A DNA stretch of 64,000 nucleotides, taken from Toxonevra muliebris (lineage: Eukaryota; Arthropoda; Insecta; Diptera; Pallopteridae). Location of the stretch: contig OY829326.1 of assembly GCA_963691655.1 (NCBI GenBank), positions 145,036,998-145,100,997 on the forward strand. Reading direction: 5' to 3'. Within the stretch, counting starts at the first letter, position 1; every line of letters begins with the position of its first letter. A model generated the notes under the pieces. The model was not told where the DNA came from, did not search any database, and saw only the letters and a program-made list of their open reading frames with translations. Below, piece after piece: positions 33,901-46,501 of this stretch. Made by a program: the position numbers and the translations under genes.

Positions 33901-35915
33901 GCTGTGAATTCTGAATTCAACGGAAGGGGAACTAAGAACATAGCGTATGCAGACAATAGAGTGGCTAAGGTTTTATGTCTGCCTACAACCAAAATAAGCT
34001 AGATAATGAAAGGGGCATTGAATCTGCTAAGTAATTGAGTTTCTAGGTGTAAATCTAAATAAAATAGCATTGATACTGTTTACTACAAAAAATCAGAAAC
34101 CAGACTTTAAAAAAATAAGGAAGTAATACTGACAATCTCTAACTAGTAAAATACAAGAAATCTTCTGCCATCGGCTAATCGCTGGAATAATAATTAGCTA
34201 TTTTTGCTTCACTCACCTATTTACCGTAATGCTCAGGATCGCTGGTGAATCTTGGGCGGGGTCTTAACAAAAAAAACCTGTGATTTGGGACATAAGAGTC
34301 GCGATTTCCCAAACAAATGTACAAGCTTCCTAAAATAAATAGCTTTAATGACTTCAAAACAATAAAGTTCCAATAACTGCAGCCATTAGCCGGCTAAAAC
34401 CGCCTTTTCCCCCTCTGGTGATCCTCTAGTGACCAGGACAGTCTATATCCCCGAAACTTGAAAAATCTTTGGGATAAAGAACGCTAGAAAACTCTTCTTT
34501 TTTTCAAAGTAGGGCAAAGAAGTTTCAATTTTTCAAAGAAAACAGCTCTCTCTTAGTGGGATAATCCTCCTCAAAGGAGGACATCTGGTCACTTTATCTA
34601 AGGAGACTAGTATTAACTCCCACCTCTCAACCTCACTAATAAATAAATGCAGTGTTACATAAAAAAAAACTTACTTAGAGTCCAGATCATATTTCAATTA
34701 AATTTTCAAATTGCTAATAACCATAAAGTAAACATTGATGAAATATATTGTATATCATTCAATTAACATGCTAATTATTCTATTAATTTCATATTTCCAT
34801 TATTCTGTTATCATTTAATTTTCATTCACAGCACCATCATACTTATGTATGGGTGTGTGAGTGAGTGTTAAGACTAACACCTTAATTACACGCCACCTAG
34901 ACACCTTCACATAGCTTTCCTATACATTTACATTTGAATGTCCTTGACTTGCCTTGCATATGTTTATGACCTTTGAGCAAATGCGAAATTTAATACTAAT
35001 TGTTTTGTGACTCAAGGAATAAAGGAAAAAATACAATATTCTCAAATTGGAAATTAAAACAAGCCAATCCTAGCTACTAATCCAAACGACAAGAATTTCA
35101 ATTAATGACATCAACGTAATTGATCAAAGTGAAACTTTTTTTTTTTATAAAAGAATTTCGTAATATTCTATTATGAAAATTTGCAGTAAGCTGATATGTT
35201 TAATTTCTTTGAAGTTTGAAATTTGCATAACGTATAATAAATAATTTTAAATAATTTTAGTTTGTTTAGGATAAACAAACTTATATTTATAAATTTCCTC
35301 TCTTTTTTTTTTTTGTGTGTGCAATATATGTTTTAATGCAAGCTAGAAAATTTCATAATCGCTTAAGAAAGTTCTGAGAGTTTCTTTGATTTTTCTTTTT
35401 GTTTGATATGTTTGTCTTTCCCTTTTTCGGATTCTTATATCTAATAAAATTGAGGGTGAAATTATAAAAGACACATATATATTTTGATGATAAACTTTAA
35501 ATCCAGCTGAGGAGTGATAATTGAAAGCATTATATGGATAGAAAATTATTTTATAAAATTTACTAAACATTTCCGAGAATGGAAGAAAGGCGAGAGGGTG
35601 AGGAGCTTGTGTAAAAACAAAAAATTTGTATCTTTCAAAAAGAAAAAAACTCTCTCTCAGACAATAAACATCTACATAGTAGTTCTTGAAGATTATTTAC
35701 TTACCCATTGATCGCGGTGATATCTCATCATAACCTTGAAAAAACAAACTATGACATGCTGAACTTTAACCTTCATCAGCAAAAGTTTTCAGCACAGCAT
35801 CCTTTTTTAATATTTCATCGAAAATTTTTTAAAAATAATTTAATGAAGAGACTTTTGGCTTCACAGTTCTGCATATACTGATAGATCCGAAATTGAAGAT
35901 GGCAGTAGAAACAGC
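33901..35915. other. No gene seen
   Basis: AT-rich with a T-rich run near 35303-35315. No domain on either strand. Confidence 0.5.
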
Positions 35916-36010
35916 TTAGGTTAGGTTAAGTGGCTGCCCATCAGGACTCACTTAGGTCAAATACGGCTTGTTGTGTCATCACATGGATGTTCCATCCATC
36001 TCCTTTAGAA
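35916..36010. repeat. Diverged TTAGG-bordered SINE-like fragment
   Basis: TTAGGTTAGGTTAAGTGGCTG, with its last bases matching GTGG(C/T)TG of the SINE, then CTCACTTAGGTC. The layout resembles the SINE at 18301 and 58272 (TTAGG, then GGAGTGG, then ACACTTAGGCC) with many substitutions. Confidence 0.4.
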
Positions 36011-36429
36011 CAGAACCGGATTAGTCGAACAAATTAAACTTTGTCATATATTTAAGTAGGTAGGTCCCCTAGGTCAGTTGACCTAAATCGCACGCGTCGT
36101 TCAGAAAATATTTTTGCCTTTTGCCTACATATAGCCAAGGCTTAGCTAAATATCTTTACAACTTCTGCTGTAGTCGTTTGAGGGCGCACCCAATCTAATT
36201 ATGGCTACCTGGATTTTGAAGATTTGTCTTCTGCCGAAAGATAGTAGTTTTCTAGAGCGTTTGGTGTTATACTCTAGCTATAACTGCTTGGTAATTTTGC
36301 ATGTGTGTTTAGTTAGCCATTTCACCCTCGCCGGGTTCAAGAACTCCGTTTGAACTCAAAGCTTGTAGGTTGTCTGTGAGATTCCCGGGTAGCTCTAAAC
36401 CCAATCTACCTAATTCATCTCAGATTTGC

Positions 36430-36545
36430 TATTTCCATGTATGTATATCACTGTGGCCTGGAACCCACGCAAAGTGTACGTTGAGTTCATCGGTTACTTC
36501 ATTGAGTAGACGTCGACTATCAAAAACCACATTGGGGATTAGTAA
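36430..36545 (-). pseudogene. RNase H fragment of a non-LTR retrotransposon
   Basis: On the minus strand one frame reads SRRLLNEVTDELNVHFAWVP then GHSDIH. WVPGHSxI is the hallmark near the catalytic His of retrotransposon RNase H domains. Degraded sequence continues to about 36170. The rest of the domain is not recognisable. Confidence 0.5.
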
Positions 36546-36551
36546 AATAGA

Positions 36552-37095
36552 TAGGGTAGCCAGACGTACTGATTTGATCAGTACATGTTCTGATTATTTT
36601 TTAAATACTGATTTTTTGAAATTACGAAATCGGTTCGAAAATGTACTGATTTTGGTATTTTGTTCTGATTTTGTACTAATTTTTTCAAATTAAAATTTTA
36701 GGAATTTTTGTGCTTAACCTTAATGGCCTTAAAATCGTTTTTGCAAAAAGTCTCACCCTATATCCGTTTCTTTTTCTGATTGTTGAGAAAATTTAATACA
36801 TAAGCGTTACTGCTATCGGGGGAGAAAAGCAATATTTGCTTGATTATTGTCCTCAGCTCGCACAATTCTCTAAATATGGAAACTGATACGTAATCATCAT
36901 TGTCTACTGACGAAGAAAAAAAATGTGAAAGGAACACACAAAATCGGAGAAAAATTTCAGGACGTTTATATCACTATATTACATTGAAGTTACTAGATAA
37001 TAAAAGCATTAAAAACTGTACTGATTTGTACTGATTTATACTGATTTCCAACGTCTAATGTACTGATTTCGCTGTTCAAAAATCTGGCTACTCTA
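36552..37095. mobile_element. Terminal-inverted-repeat element, hAT-like (544 bp)
   Basis: The left end TAGGGTAGCCAGA and right end read inward TAGAGTAGCCAGA differ at one of 13 positions. Flanks AAAATAGA and AATATAGG agree at 6 of 8. Inside are many copies of GTACTGATTT. No transposase. An old hAT-type MITE is the best reading. Confidence 0.55.
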
Positions 37096-40000
37096 AATAT
37101 AGGCCAGGCTGTCACTGAAAATGAAAATATCATGTACTTATACTTTATTACATTCATGGCTATGACCTCAGCTTGAAAATCACTGTATTGCCAGGCAGTC
37201 GAAGGGATAAGCTTAAACCTTATTGCACAGCGAATATTTCTCGACCTACCCATCGGTCGAGTTTGGATCTGTCTTTGTAAAAGAAGACCGGATCCTTCTG
37301 CCTTCTGTTGGAACCGACTCTTAACCCTCTAACGGTTAAGGCGACCTCAGTGCAGCTATCTTTTAAAATCAAAACACGCTAACGTCGAAAGTTTTTTTTA
37401 CTTCAGCAATATTGCCCTTTATTAATCACTATTTTATTGATAATTTAAAATTTTTTTGAACGCATTTCAACTCTTTTGTTTTATTTTGTGGTCATTTTAA
37501 TTTGAAAAATAGGCTTTTGAATTCAGGAATCTTTTGTATTCGTTTTCAGCTTTTGACTGTTAGAGGTTAATCATATCTTTACTTGAAAGAATAGAAGTCA
37601 TACAGTGATTGTCGAACAAGGATATGAGGAGGGTGTAGTCAATGTTCTTAAACAAAGCGGTGAATTCTGAAAGAATTTTGGAATGAACTGCAAATGGTTT
37701 ATACCAGAGACTGACTTAAACTAGCCTGTTAGCCGAGTTGGCCGTGACCTGTTTCCCAAAAAAGTCAACAGAAGTTAAGCAGACAATGGTATTCATGGCT
37801 AAGGAAAGGATTGTTCTTAAAACACATGCTATCAACAATGAAGCCGTTTTTTGAACCTTCCCCAATACTTTTTTGTGAATTTTTTTTGCAAGAGTTGTCC
37901 ACCAAGAGCTTCATTTCCACCCAGTTTAATCTTCCCAAGAGTTGTAGTGTTTTTCAATGCTCATGGACAGGACAAATAGGATTGCCAGACTATCAAGATT
38001 TTTAGTTCTAAGTACAGAGCACAGTCTTTCAGAAGTTTATCCATATATAATTTTATTTTGTTAAATAAATCAAAAAATATAAAAATCTAAGTCTCAAATT
38101 GAAAATATTTATGCTTATAATCTTGACTTCAGCAGACTTGCCCAATATGCAATATATGGATGCAGTTGCAAATTTCGTTATTGCTTTTTATAGCGGAACA
38201 TTTTGATATTAATTTTTGGGTTTTTTTATTTTTTGTGAAAAAAATTTGTTTTGTTCGACGTAATCATAAACTTCGAAAAAATTAATATTAAAAATCTCGT
38301 AGTATTGTGCCCGAAATTTTTCACTCTAAGACATTACCGGACCCAGAAATTTCCTAAAGGGAGTTCCAATTTTTCATTCCATAATTTTTTTATTTATTCA
38401 TGGTCAACTATCAAAATGTATGAAAATTTTCGAAAAGTAAGGGGAGCGGAGGGAAGACTATAACCCCAAAACAACCACCCGCTAAGCCTAAAACGAGAAA
38501 ATATCAATAAATTGATCCATGTGGCTTGTTCTACACTGAATCGAAAAGTTCACATTAATCGTCTTATTGATGAGAAAATTCTACAAATAAAAGGTCAACA
38601 ATTCTAAAATGATACAATTTTGCATGAAAAAATTTGGAAACTTTAATAATAGTATTTTTCGCGAAAACCGAACCTTCCTAATTCTATTCATATAACACAG
38701 TACAATAATAATTTTGAAGCAAGAAACGGTCTTCATGGGTTTCAAATGCAAGTATAGTACTATAGTCAAACCCCCAGATGGGTTTGTTCAGATTGGTTCG
38801 AAAATTAAAATTATGGCCGTTTGATTTTTCACTAAGTTGGAATTTCAAAAAAACTGAACAAAAATATAATGCATTATTTTATTTATTTGAAATTATGGAT
38901 TCATGTTGCTGAATACGAATCTGTTATTAAAATTAAATAAATTTAAGAAAATGCCCAACAAATATTGTAAATCAGCCGTTGTTTGAAGCCTAGCAAATTC
39001 AAATATATGTTAAATTAAAGATAGACTAAAAAATAAAATTGTTAAAATCTTTAAGCTTTAAAATTTTGGGTGCCAAAAGGTCATATTCAATTTTTAAAAC
39101 CAACTTCTTTATTATATTTGTAAATTACACACACACACACAGCTATAAAAAAAGATTCAAGCACAAGATATGTGTGTATATGAAAATATTATTGCGTTTA
39201 CCTTATTGTGGTCTCGAAAAGTATACTACAAAATACTGTGGCTATCATCATCATGGCGGCCATTTTTATATGTAAACGCACTGCAAGGGTTTAATTGAAC
39301 TTTTTAACCAGTTTTATTTGTTTTTGGTGTTTTCTTTTTTTTTTTTTTTTTGGTTGGCCATTAATATTGCCAATGGTCAAACACAAAATGTAAACTCAGA
39401 AAGGGAGAAAAAGTAGGATATACTCAGTCACACAAAGTAGGGAGTTAAAAAGAGGCGTGTGTGTGTGTGTATGTGTGTAAAGTAAATATGCGTGAATCTG
39501 CCAGCGGTTGAAAAATAACATCAACTTTTATGAGTGCGTTTTAAAATAAATAATTTATATAAATAAGTAAATAAAAAAAAGGAAAAATATTCAAACAAAA
39601 CCAGCAAAAACAATGGCAACAGCAGCAATAATGTTGATAACCCCAAAATGTAATAATTAAATTGCATTCATTTTATACGAATATGTACTACTCATAGATG
39701 TACATATGGATATGTATGCATATGCGTGTGTTTGTGTGGGAGTATATCTGCATTGTTTCTGTTATTGTGCTGAAAATGTGAAAATGTTTATGGTATGACC
39801 TCATTGGATTTTAAAAATTTCCTCTCAATTTTGCAATGAAAATTCAACCAACAATGCAAAAAAAATAAAAATGCTGCATACATTTATGTGCAATAGTATA
39901 TGTGTATGTGTGCAAATATGGCGTATTCATTAAATTTATTTATCATTCAATTAAATATTTAAAATAACAGCAACAACAACAACAAAGTAATAATAATAGT

Positions 40001-40313
40001 AATACATTTACAACAAAACCGCTTTACAATTGTGAATGAATAGCATTTTATTCACAATGAAGGGAACATTCATATATAAATACCATTTACATATACACGT
40101 ACGTACCTTTTTCGGCTTTCTCATTCTTCTCCTCTTGTATTTTTAATATATACAGTGGCTCAAACTTGCAATCGGACAGTAAATGTTTTTGATGAGCGGC
40201 TTTTCTTTTCGGAATCTTTTCGGTCCTTGGAAATTTATTTTTTGTGTTGTAGAAGAAATTAAGTTTGAGTTGGAAATGTTGGCAAATGACTCATATAGAC
40301 TGGCAGTTACATA
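37096..40313. other. No gene seen
   Basis: AT-rich with (CA)n at 39127-39140 and (GT)n at 39455-39477. A short Tc1-like-looking start (TACAGTGGCTCAAACTTG, about 40154) lies just before the family C element, but no matching opposite end was found. Confidence 0.45.
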
Positions 40314-41765
40314 TAGTGATGATTCGATACAAGTAAATACAATTAAATACTCGATACTTTTCATTCGATTCATGTAATTTTTTTACTCGATGCAATGCCA
40401 TAAGTATTTTACTTGGTAACGACAAAAAAGGGTCAGTATCGGATACTCGATACTTTTGGAAAACATTGGTTTATAAAACAGAAATATTGCTATACAATAT
40501 TTAAGATTGTGAGTCGTATTGGAATATTTTACCGCAATTTATAATACTACTGCAGAATTATTCAATATGCATTTTCAAAATATTTCAATTCATATTGCAA
40601 TATTCCAATGTATGAAAATATTGCAGTAAAGTATTGAAGTTCTAGAAAATATTACCTGCCATGGATGTAGAATATAATGTTTACTCAAACCTTTTCATTA
40701 AAATAAAATATTTTTAACACGCTTTAATCTGTTGATTAGTTTTCCTTCTATTATAAATTTTCTAGCGATTTCCACCTAAACATAATAAATATCATATACA
40801 TAAGTTAACGTCATTCCTATATGATTCAGATGTTTCCAGTGGAAATATCTGAAAACCATGATGTATTGGAAAAAAAACTAGTGATGAGTAGTGTAAACTG
40901 TAGGTTCAACCATGTGGTATCACAATTTGCCGTTCTGGCCAGAGCCACTTAAACAAAAAAAGTTTAATTTGACTCCTTAAAGGAGTATTCGATACTTTTT
41001 GCCGATATTTTCGTTGGCATCGATACTTTTATTCGATACAAGTAATGAGTAAAAGTATCGATACCAAGACCGTATTTAAGGGAAGATTTTGGGGGTTCTG
41101 ACCCCCCTCCCCCCCCCCGAAATGTGGAAACTTTATTCTAAATTTTTGAGATTAATTGCCAATGGATGGAAAAAAGTCAAAATAAAATCTATTTAACGAT
41201 ATTTTTTACTTCCATCGGTTTTTTTTTCTAAAAAGTCAAATATAAAAAATAAATTTGAAATCTTAGTTACACTATGCGATCAAATCCGATTTCTCTTTCA
41301 ATGCTGGGGCTTCACGAATTTATGGAATATAAGCCAACCTCATCCGGGTTTCTTATCATTGATAATGGCTCAAATTCCCATATATGATCATTTGAAAAAA
41401 ATGAGCTTCTACTATTTTTGGTAATTTTTTTGAGGTTGGGTACATCATCAGTAGTGGGAAGTCAATAAGTTAATGAAATTATGTCCATCACGATAATAAA
41501 AAATGCATTAAAATGCACATTGATTAACATTTATTTGAAAAAATTTAATTTGATTATTCTGTGAATTTTTTGCCACTTTTGGCCATTTTTTTGAGGTTAA
41601 GATGTTAAGATTAAAAAAATCGGAAATTTTTCTTAAAAATTTTAATTTTATAGTTTGATAAAAATTATTTATAAATATTTTCTTCGAATGAACCCCCCCG
41701 CCTCCCCGAAAAAAATTGCTGACTACGGCCCTGATCGATACTATGTGGGTATCGAATCAACACTA
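40314..41765 (+). mobile_element. hAT-like family C, copy 2, carrying a nested family A element
   Basis: Starts TAGTGATGATTCGATAC and ends GTATCGAATCAACACTA. Flanks GTTACATA (40306-40313) and GTTACATG (41766-41773) agree at 7 of 8. Bases 41065-41733 are the later family A insertion plus its duplication. Without it the element is about 775 bp, the same length as copy 1. It also carries the reversed SINE scrap near 40916. Confidence 0.78.
41065..41733 (+). mobile_element. hAT-like family A, copy 2 (669 bp)
   Basis: CAAGACCGTATTTAAGGG at the left and GACTACGGCCCTG at the right match the ends of the 1040 bp copy. Flanked by perfect 8 bp duplications ATCGATAC (41057-41064 and 41734-41741). About 370 bp shorter than copy 1, with internal deletions. 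Confidence 0.88.
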
Positions 41766-41959
41766 GTTACATGGTGTCACAACAACCCTTTAGAACAGTT
41801 TGAAAGTGCCCGTTGTTATTGCATACTGTTTTAAATTAGCTAAATTAATGAATAATGAAATCGGAAATCAAGTACTGTGTTATATTTACTGCATTTAACT
41901 TTTTTTGGGGATTTCCTTTAATAGCATACTTACTAGTTTAAGTTTATGAGCGATTCAAT

Positions 41960-42709
41960 ATGTGTTTTAGTGCTAAGTGGCAGTTTAGTTTCACTAAAAA
42001 CTTTAAAACAAAACTAAGTAATAAAAACGATTATGAAGGTTTGCTTGAAACCTACAATATAACCCAACAAATGATAATCTGGTATACAGACGTGTCGCTT
42101 ACTGACGAAGGAGCAGGAGCGGGGGTATATGGGCCAAGGATAAAATACTTCAAGCCCATGGGTAAATGCACCAGTATCTTTCAGGCGGAAATATACGCCA
42201 CAGGCAGGTGTGTTCACTTCAACCTCAAGCGGAACTTTCGTAATCAGAACATTGCGATTCTAACTGATAGCCAAGCGGCTATCAAAGCACTCGAATCCTA
42301 CCAGGTAAACTCTAAGCTGGTTAGGGTCTGCCTTGAGAAACTAAATACGCTTGGCTTGCAGAACAAGGTCTGGATACTTTGGGTTCCAGGTCATGTAGGA
42401 ATAGAAGGAAATGAGAAGACAGACGAACTTGCCAAAAAGGGGGCAGAAACCCTATTTGTTGGACCCAAACCCTTTTGTGGAATGGGAAAAAGGTCTCTAA
42501 CCATACTGTTAGAGAAAGAAGAGAACCAATTACGAGCATCATACTGGGATAATCTACCAGTGATGGAGCAATCAAAAACTCTTTTAGGAACGCATAAACT
42601 AAAAAGATGTAATGATTGGATGAATTTAACAAAAGAGAATCTGAGGTATTCTGACAGGGCATTGCAGGCTGAATTATCACCTGACAAAACTGAGAATATG
42701 CAACAATGA
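41960..42709 (+). CDS. RNase H domain ORF of an I-like non-LTR retrotransposon (partial)
   Basis: An open frame of 249 residues. In non-LTR elements this domain degrades RNA of the RNA-DNA hybrid. The RNase H core is visible: first Asp in WYTDVS (the usual Gly is Val), Glu in FQAEIYA, Asp in LTDSQAAIKA, and the last motif GHVGIEGNEKTDELAKKGA with its final Asp. The first ~35 residues have no counterpart I recognise, and no RT lies upstream, so this is a 5'-truncated copy. The track-like ending at 42709 is out of frame with the true C-terminus: after a frameshift near 42640-42690 another frame continues with a zinc knuckle (next entry). That such a long frame stays open suggests a young insertion, though domestication cannot be excluded. 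Confidence 0.75.
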   Translation: MCFSAKWQFSFTKNFKTKLSNKNDYEGLLETYNITQQMIIWYTDVSLTDEGAGAGVYGPRIKYFKPMGKCTSIFQAEIYATGRCVHFNLKRNFRNQNIAILTDSQAAIKALESYQVNSKLVRVCLEKLNTLGLQNKVWILWVPGHVGIEGNEKTDELAKKGAETLFVGPKPFCGMGKRSLTILLEKEENQLRASYWDNLPVMEQSKTLLGTHKLKRCNDWMNLTKENLRYSDRALQAELSPDKTENMQQ

Positions 42710-42872
42710 GTCGTGTAGATTTTGTGTGGAGGAAACCGAAATTTCAAAACACATTTTAGGACAGTGTCCAGCGCTCATGCAAAGCCGGAGAAAGTATTTG
42801 GGAGACTACCAAATACCAGAGGGCATGCTGAAACAGCTGGAAGTAGGTCTTATACTAAAATTTATTGCAATT
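42690..42872 (+). pseudogene. I-like ORF2 C-terminal zinc knuckle, out of frame
   Basis: A frame from about 42685 reads KLRICNNESCRFCVEETE, then ISKHILGQCPALMQSRRKYL, and on to LKFIAIK near 42870. Cys-x2-Cys, acidic spacer, His, Cys-Pro-Ala-Leu and an RR(K)YLG end are typical of the knuckle that follows RNase H in I/R1-type proteins. It should be fused to the RNase H ORF; one frameshift separates them. Confidence 0.65.
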
Positions 42873-42873
42873 A

Positions 42874-43055
42874 AGGCTCAATTATGTATAAGTAACGCAA
42901 CGTAGCGTAACGGAACGTAAAAATCTATCGAAGATAGAACTCTACGTTGCGTTACGATTTCGATAATCACTTGCACTCACTGCCCATATTACAGATATTT
43001 ATGTGACAGTTGGCAACTTTACGTTACGTTCCGTTACTTATGCATAATTGAGCCC
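42874..43055. mobile_element. PIF/Harbinger-like MITE (182 bp)
   Basis: Inverted ends AGGCTCAATTATGTATAAG and, read inward from the right, GGGCTCAATTATGCATAAG, continuing into GTAACG repeats. TTA lies on both sides (42871-42873 and 43056-43058), the 3 bp TWA duplication of PIF/Harbinger. It is inserted in the tail region of the I-like element. Confidence 0.7.
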
Positions 43056-43176
43056 TTACGAAAATACTATAATTCTTTAAGAATTATAGGAACTGTAAGA
43101 ATACTATAATCTTTGAATGGGGCACAATAGTTCTGTAGGATGTAAGACACATCCCCAAACATAATAATAATAATAA
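43056..43176 (+). other. 3' end of the I-like element with (ATA)n tail
   Basis: The sequence resumes after the MITE and ends GGGGCACAATAG ... CCCCAAACATAATAATAATA. A trinucleotide TAA/ATA tail rather than poly(A) is characteristic of I-clade elements, supporting the clade call made from the RNase H domain. Confidence 0.6.
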
Positions 43177-44700
43177 GTGGCAAAAATTTTCGGGCCTTTG
43201 CTCGTTTTATGTTAAATTCGAATTACAAAACTACTTTGACAAAGGATCCACTTTGTTTCCAATACTTAGGGAGCTATTAAAAACACCAATATGAAGTATC
43301 GGCTGCCTGTTTAATTATGTATACCACTGTAATATGTAAATATATATTGAAATTGAAATAATAAATAAATGTGAAAATGTTTATTTGGCTTTTGTGGCGT
43401 TTTGTGTAAATTTTATTGTTATTACTGTAAAATTAATTGACATTTTATTTGTTAATTAATTGCAATTTTTCATGTTGTTGCTGGTTGTTTGTATAATTAT
43501 TATTACTGTTATTATTGTTGTTGTATACATATGTATGTTTATATGTTCTTTAGTGTACCTCTACATGTAATTATTATAGTTGTGGTGCTACAAAATTTTT
43601 AATGCATTTGTAATATGTTTTGCATTATAATTTTAGATTCTAATTTTATTGATGTCTCTGGCTGCAAGCCATCTCCATATACTATGTAGCAGTAAATTTG
43701 TTTTGAAATCAACAGCTTTTTTTGTTTTACTTATGTATAATCTACGCCTACGTAAAAAATTAAATTTTAAATAATTGGTTAAATTTAAATGATAAATAAT
43801 TTTATAATTAAAGTATTTTTAAAATCTAACGAAACATAAGTACAAAAAAATTTATCATTCAATCAAAGCAGGAAAATTACTCTCTTTAATAATAAGACAT
43901 TTAAAAAATAAAACTAAAATATCTAAAATAACTTAAATAAAAAAACAAATTTAATATATTGTACCTGGTTTCTAAATCGGACTAAAAAGTATAAAATAAT
44001 TTCTCCTAGCTCCATAGAGATTTATAATCTCATACAGATTCCTAACCATGTCCTGAAAATTTTTAATTGTTTATTTTAGTAGGTATGAAAATACTTGCAT
44101 GATTTAAAACAAAAAACGTGGGTCGCATGTAATAGGAAATTGATGGATGAATAGTTAAGCTAAGTCGCTAGTAATTTTATCTCTACCCACAATTACAAAT
44201 TTTCAGGACAATCTGTATGGGGTTACAAATACACTTTTAATTCCGATTTAAAAACGTGGTATATTAACATTTTTTTTTTTTTAAATTATTATTTTCTGCT
44301 TTTTAGTCTTGTGTGTGTGAAATTATATAGGCCTAAGCCCTTGTAAATTTTCCTTGTTTCACTGTGTAATCAATAAAAACCAAATAAGGAAAGCAGCACA
44401 GTTTTATTTTTCTTTGAAATAATATCACATAAAAACAATTAGTTGTACGAAATCGTACTAAAAATCTGGCTTATTGTAATTCCAAACCTTAAAGTGTACT
44501 GAAAAAACTACGATCGTATTGAAAAATGATTTTTACAACGATGAATGCAATGCTTTGATCTATAAATTGAAGAATATTGAAAAATATTTACTTTCCAAAA
44601 CGCCATATTAATTATCCTAGACAGCTATGCCATCTATGTATTAGGTCAAACCACACTTCATATTTATACACAAAGCTGAAAGTATGCTGTACTATAATTA
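43177..44700. other. No gene seen
   Basis: Very AT-rich; homopolymer tracts and no domain on either strand. Confidence 0.5.
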
Positions 44701-46148
44701 CACAGTCCAACAAATTAAGGCTTTTTGGCTGCAACAGAATAGCCACCCTATAATCCTGAAAGGGCATGTTGTATCTATCATTTTTGTAAAATAAACTTAT
44801 AGTCCAGCACGTTTCAGTTTTTTATTTTTACTGTGGGTCAAAGTTTTAATTTTTTGGTCAAAGGGAACTGAATACTAAGTGTAAAAAGTGATATAAATTG
44901 ATGACTGAGAAAAATCTTATCGGCAAAGTTGTATTGTAGAATTTTACAAAGATCATTTCTGTGAATATTTTAACCCTTTAGCTCCTCTTTTTATGGATTT
45001 CGATGGAAATCAAAAAAATCTTTTTAAAAAAGACATTTAAAGATTATAATATTCCACAAAAAAATTTTCCAGAAAATTTTATTAGGGGTCACCAAAAACA
45101 TAAAACAGTAAACGGTTAATAAAAGAAAATAGCCGCTTACCCACAGAAACAAAATGTACTATAATGTGAATTCAACATTATGATTAATTAAGATAACTAT
45201 AAATTTTATTTTGACTACCAAGGAAACATCCCCAGGTGTTCGGCGCCGATTTTTTTGATTTTCATAAATGAAGGGGCCGGAAATCTAAAAGACACGTAGA
45301 TATGTTCAGTTATGTAGTACTGCCACTATACTGCAAAATTTGCTGAAGCAAAAATGTTAGAAATCCGATTTTTGTCTGCTTATCACACATTTAACAGCAA
45401 GGGACTGGCGCCGATTGCTTTTATTTATGCAAATTTGACGCATCAGCAAAAGCGAAGAGAAATACGTAATACAATTGAAGAGCCATATTTTTAATATTTT
45501 GGAACACGATTTTCGTCTAAAATTATCATACCAAAAATTATATGTACAACTTGAGAAAGTAAGCCATTGACCTGGTATAAAGGCGGTGATAGGACACTGG
45601 TATTTTATATGCCCATGATTTGGATTAAACCGGCAGATCACATACCAGGCGCGTGCTAGTTATGCGTAAATTACAAATTTGGTAGAGGTAAAAAGCTATT
45701 TAATTTTATCAGCCGTTAACTGCTATATATATGACTTTCATACCTTTGGTGAACCCTAGTGAAATTTTTTGGGAAATATTTTTGTGGAATATTTTAATCC
45801 TTAAATATTTCTTTTGAAAGGATTTTTTTAGGTTTCCATCAAAAGTGGTGTCGAATTGACCCATAAAAAGAGAAACTAAAGGGTTAAAATATTCTACAGA
45901 AATGATCCTCGTATAATTCTACAATACAACTTTGCCGATAAGATTTTTCTCAGTCACCAATTTATATCACTTTCAGCACTTAGTATTCAGCTCCCTTTGG
46001 CCAAAAAATGAAAACTTTGACCCACTGTAAAAAAAAAAAAACTGAGACGTGCTGGACTATAAGTTTATTTTACAAAAATTATCTATATAACATGCCCTTT
46101 CAGGATTATAGGGTATCTATTCTGTTGCAAAAACGCTGTTGGATTGTG
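44701..46148. mobile_element. Foldback-type DNA element with ~400 bp inverted arms and TTA duplications
   Basis: The left arm (44701 to about 45098) and right arm (about 45744-46148) are inverted copies. Matching words include CACAGTCCAACA / CACAATCCAACA at the tips, ATAAACTTATAGTCCAGCAC, AATCTTATCGGCAAAGTTGT and GGGTTAAAATATT. TTA flanks both ends (44698-44700 and 46149-46151). The ~645 bp centre has no transposase. The TTA duplication points to PIF/Harbinger or a relative, but the very long arms are unusual for that group. Confidence 0.72.
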
Positions 46149-46260
46149 TTACTGTATATGTAAATAAATAAATGCTAATATTTTATATTATATTATATTT
46201 ATATATATTTTAGATATTGCATTGTCATTCAGTTCTGAGCTATTTTTAAAGTTGGAAATC
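46149..46260. other. No gene seen
   Basis: Short AT-rich spacer. Confidence 0.4.
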
Positions 46261-46267
46261 TCTAGCT

Positions 46268-46501
46268 CATGCTTCGTCGAAACGACGACTGCATTATTCA
46301 AAGAGTTCATACACATAATCTATACACCTATAACTTTGAAAATTGATTATTTCCCATTATTTGGTTAATTTACTAAATAAAAAAACCACAACGGACATTT
46401 TTTTTTAATAACATTTATTAACAAATTAAATGTTTACCAACACTTACATAAGAAGAAAAATTGTAAAACGAAAACATGCGTCGTCGATTCGATGAAGCAT
46501 G
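46268..46501. repeat. Short inverted-repeat element
   Basis: Arms CATGCTTCGTCGAAACGACG (46268-46294) and, on the opposite strand, ATGCTTCATCGAATCGACG (46475-46501), about 180 bases apart. CG content in the arms is high against an AT-rich background. A small MITE is likely; no target duplication was identified. Confidence 0.5.
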
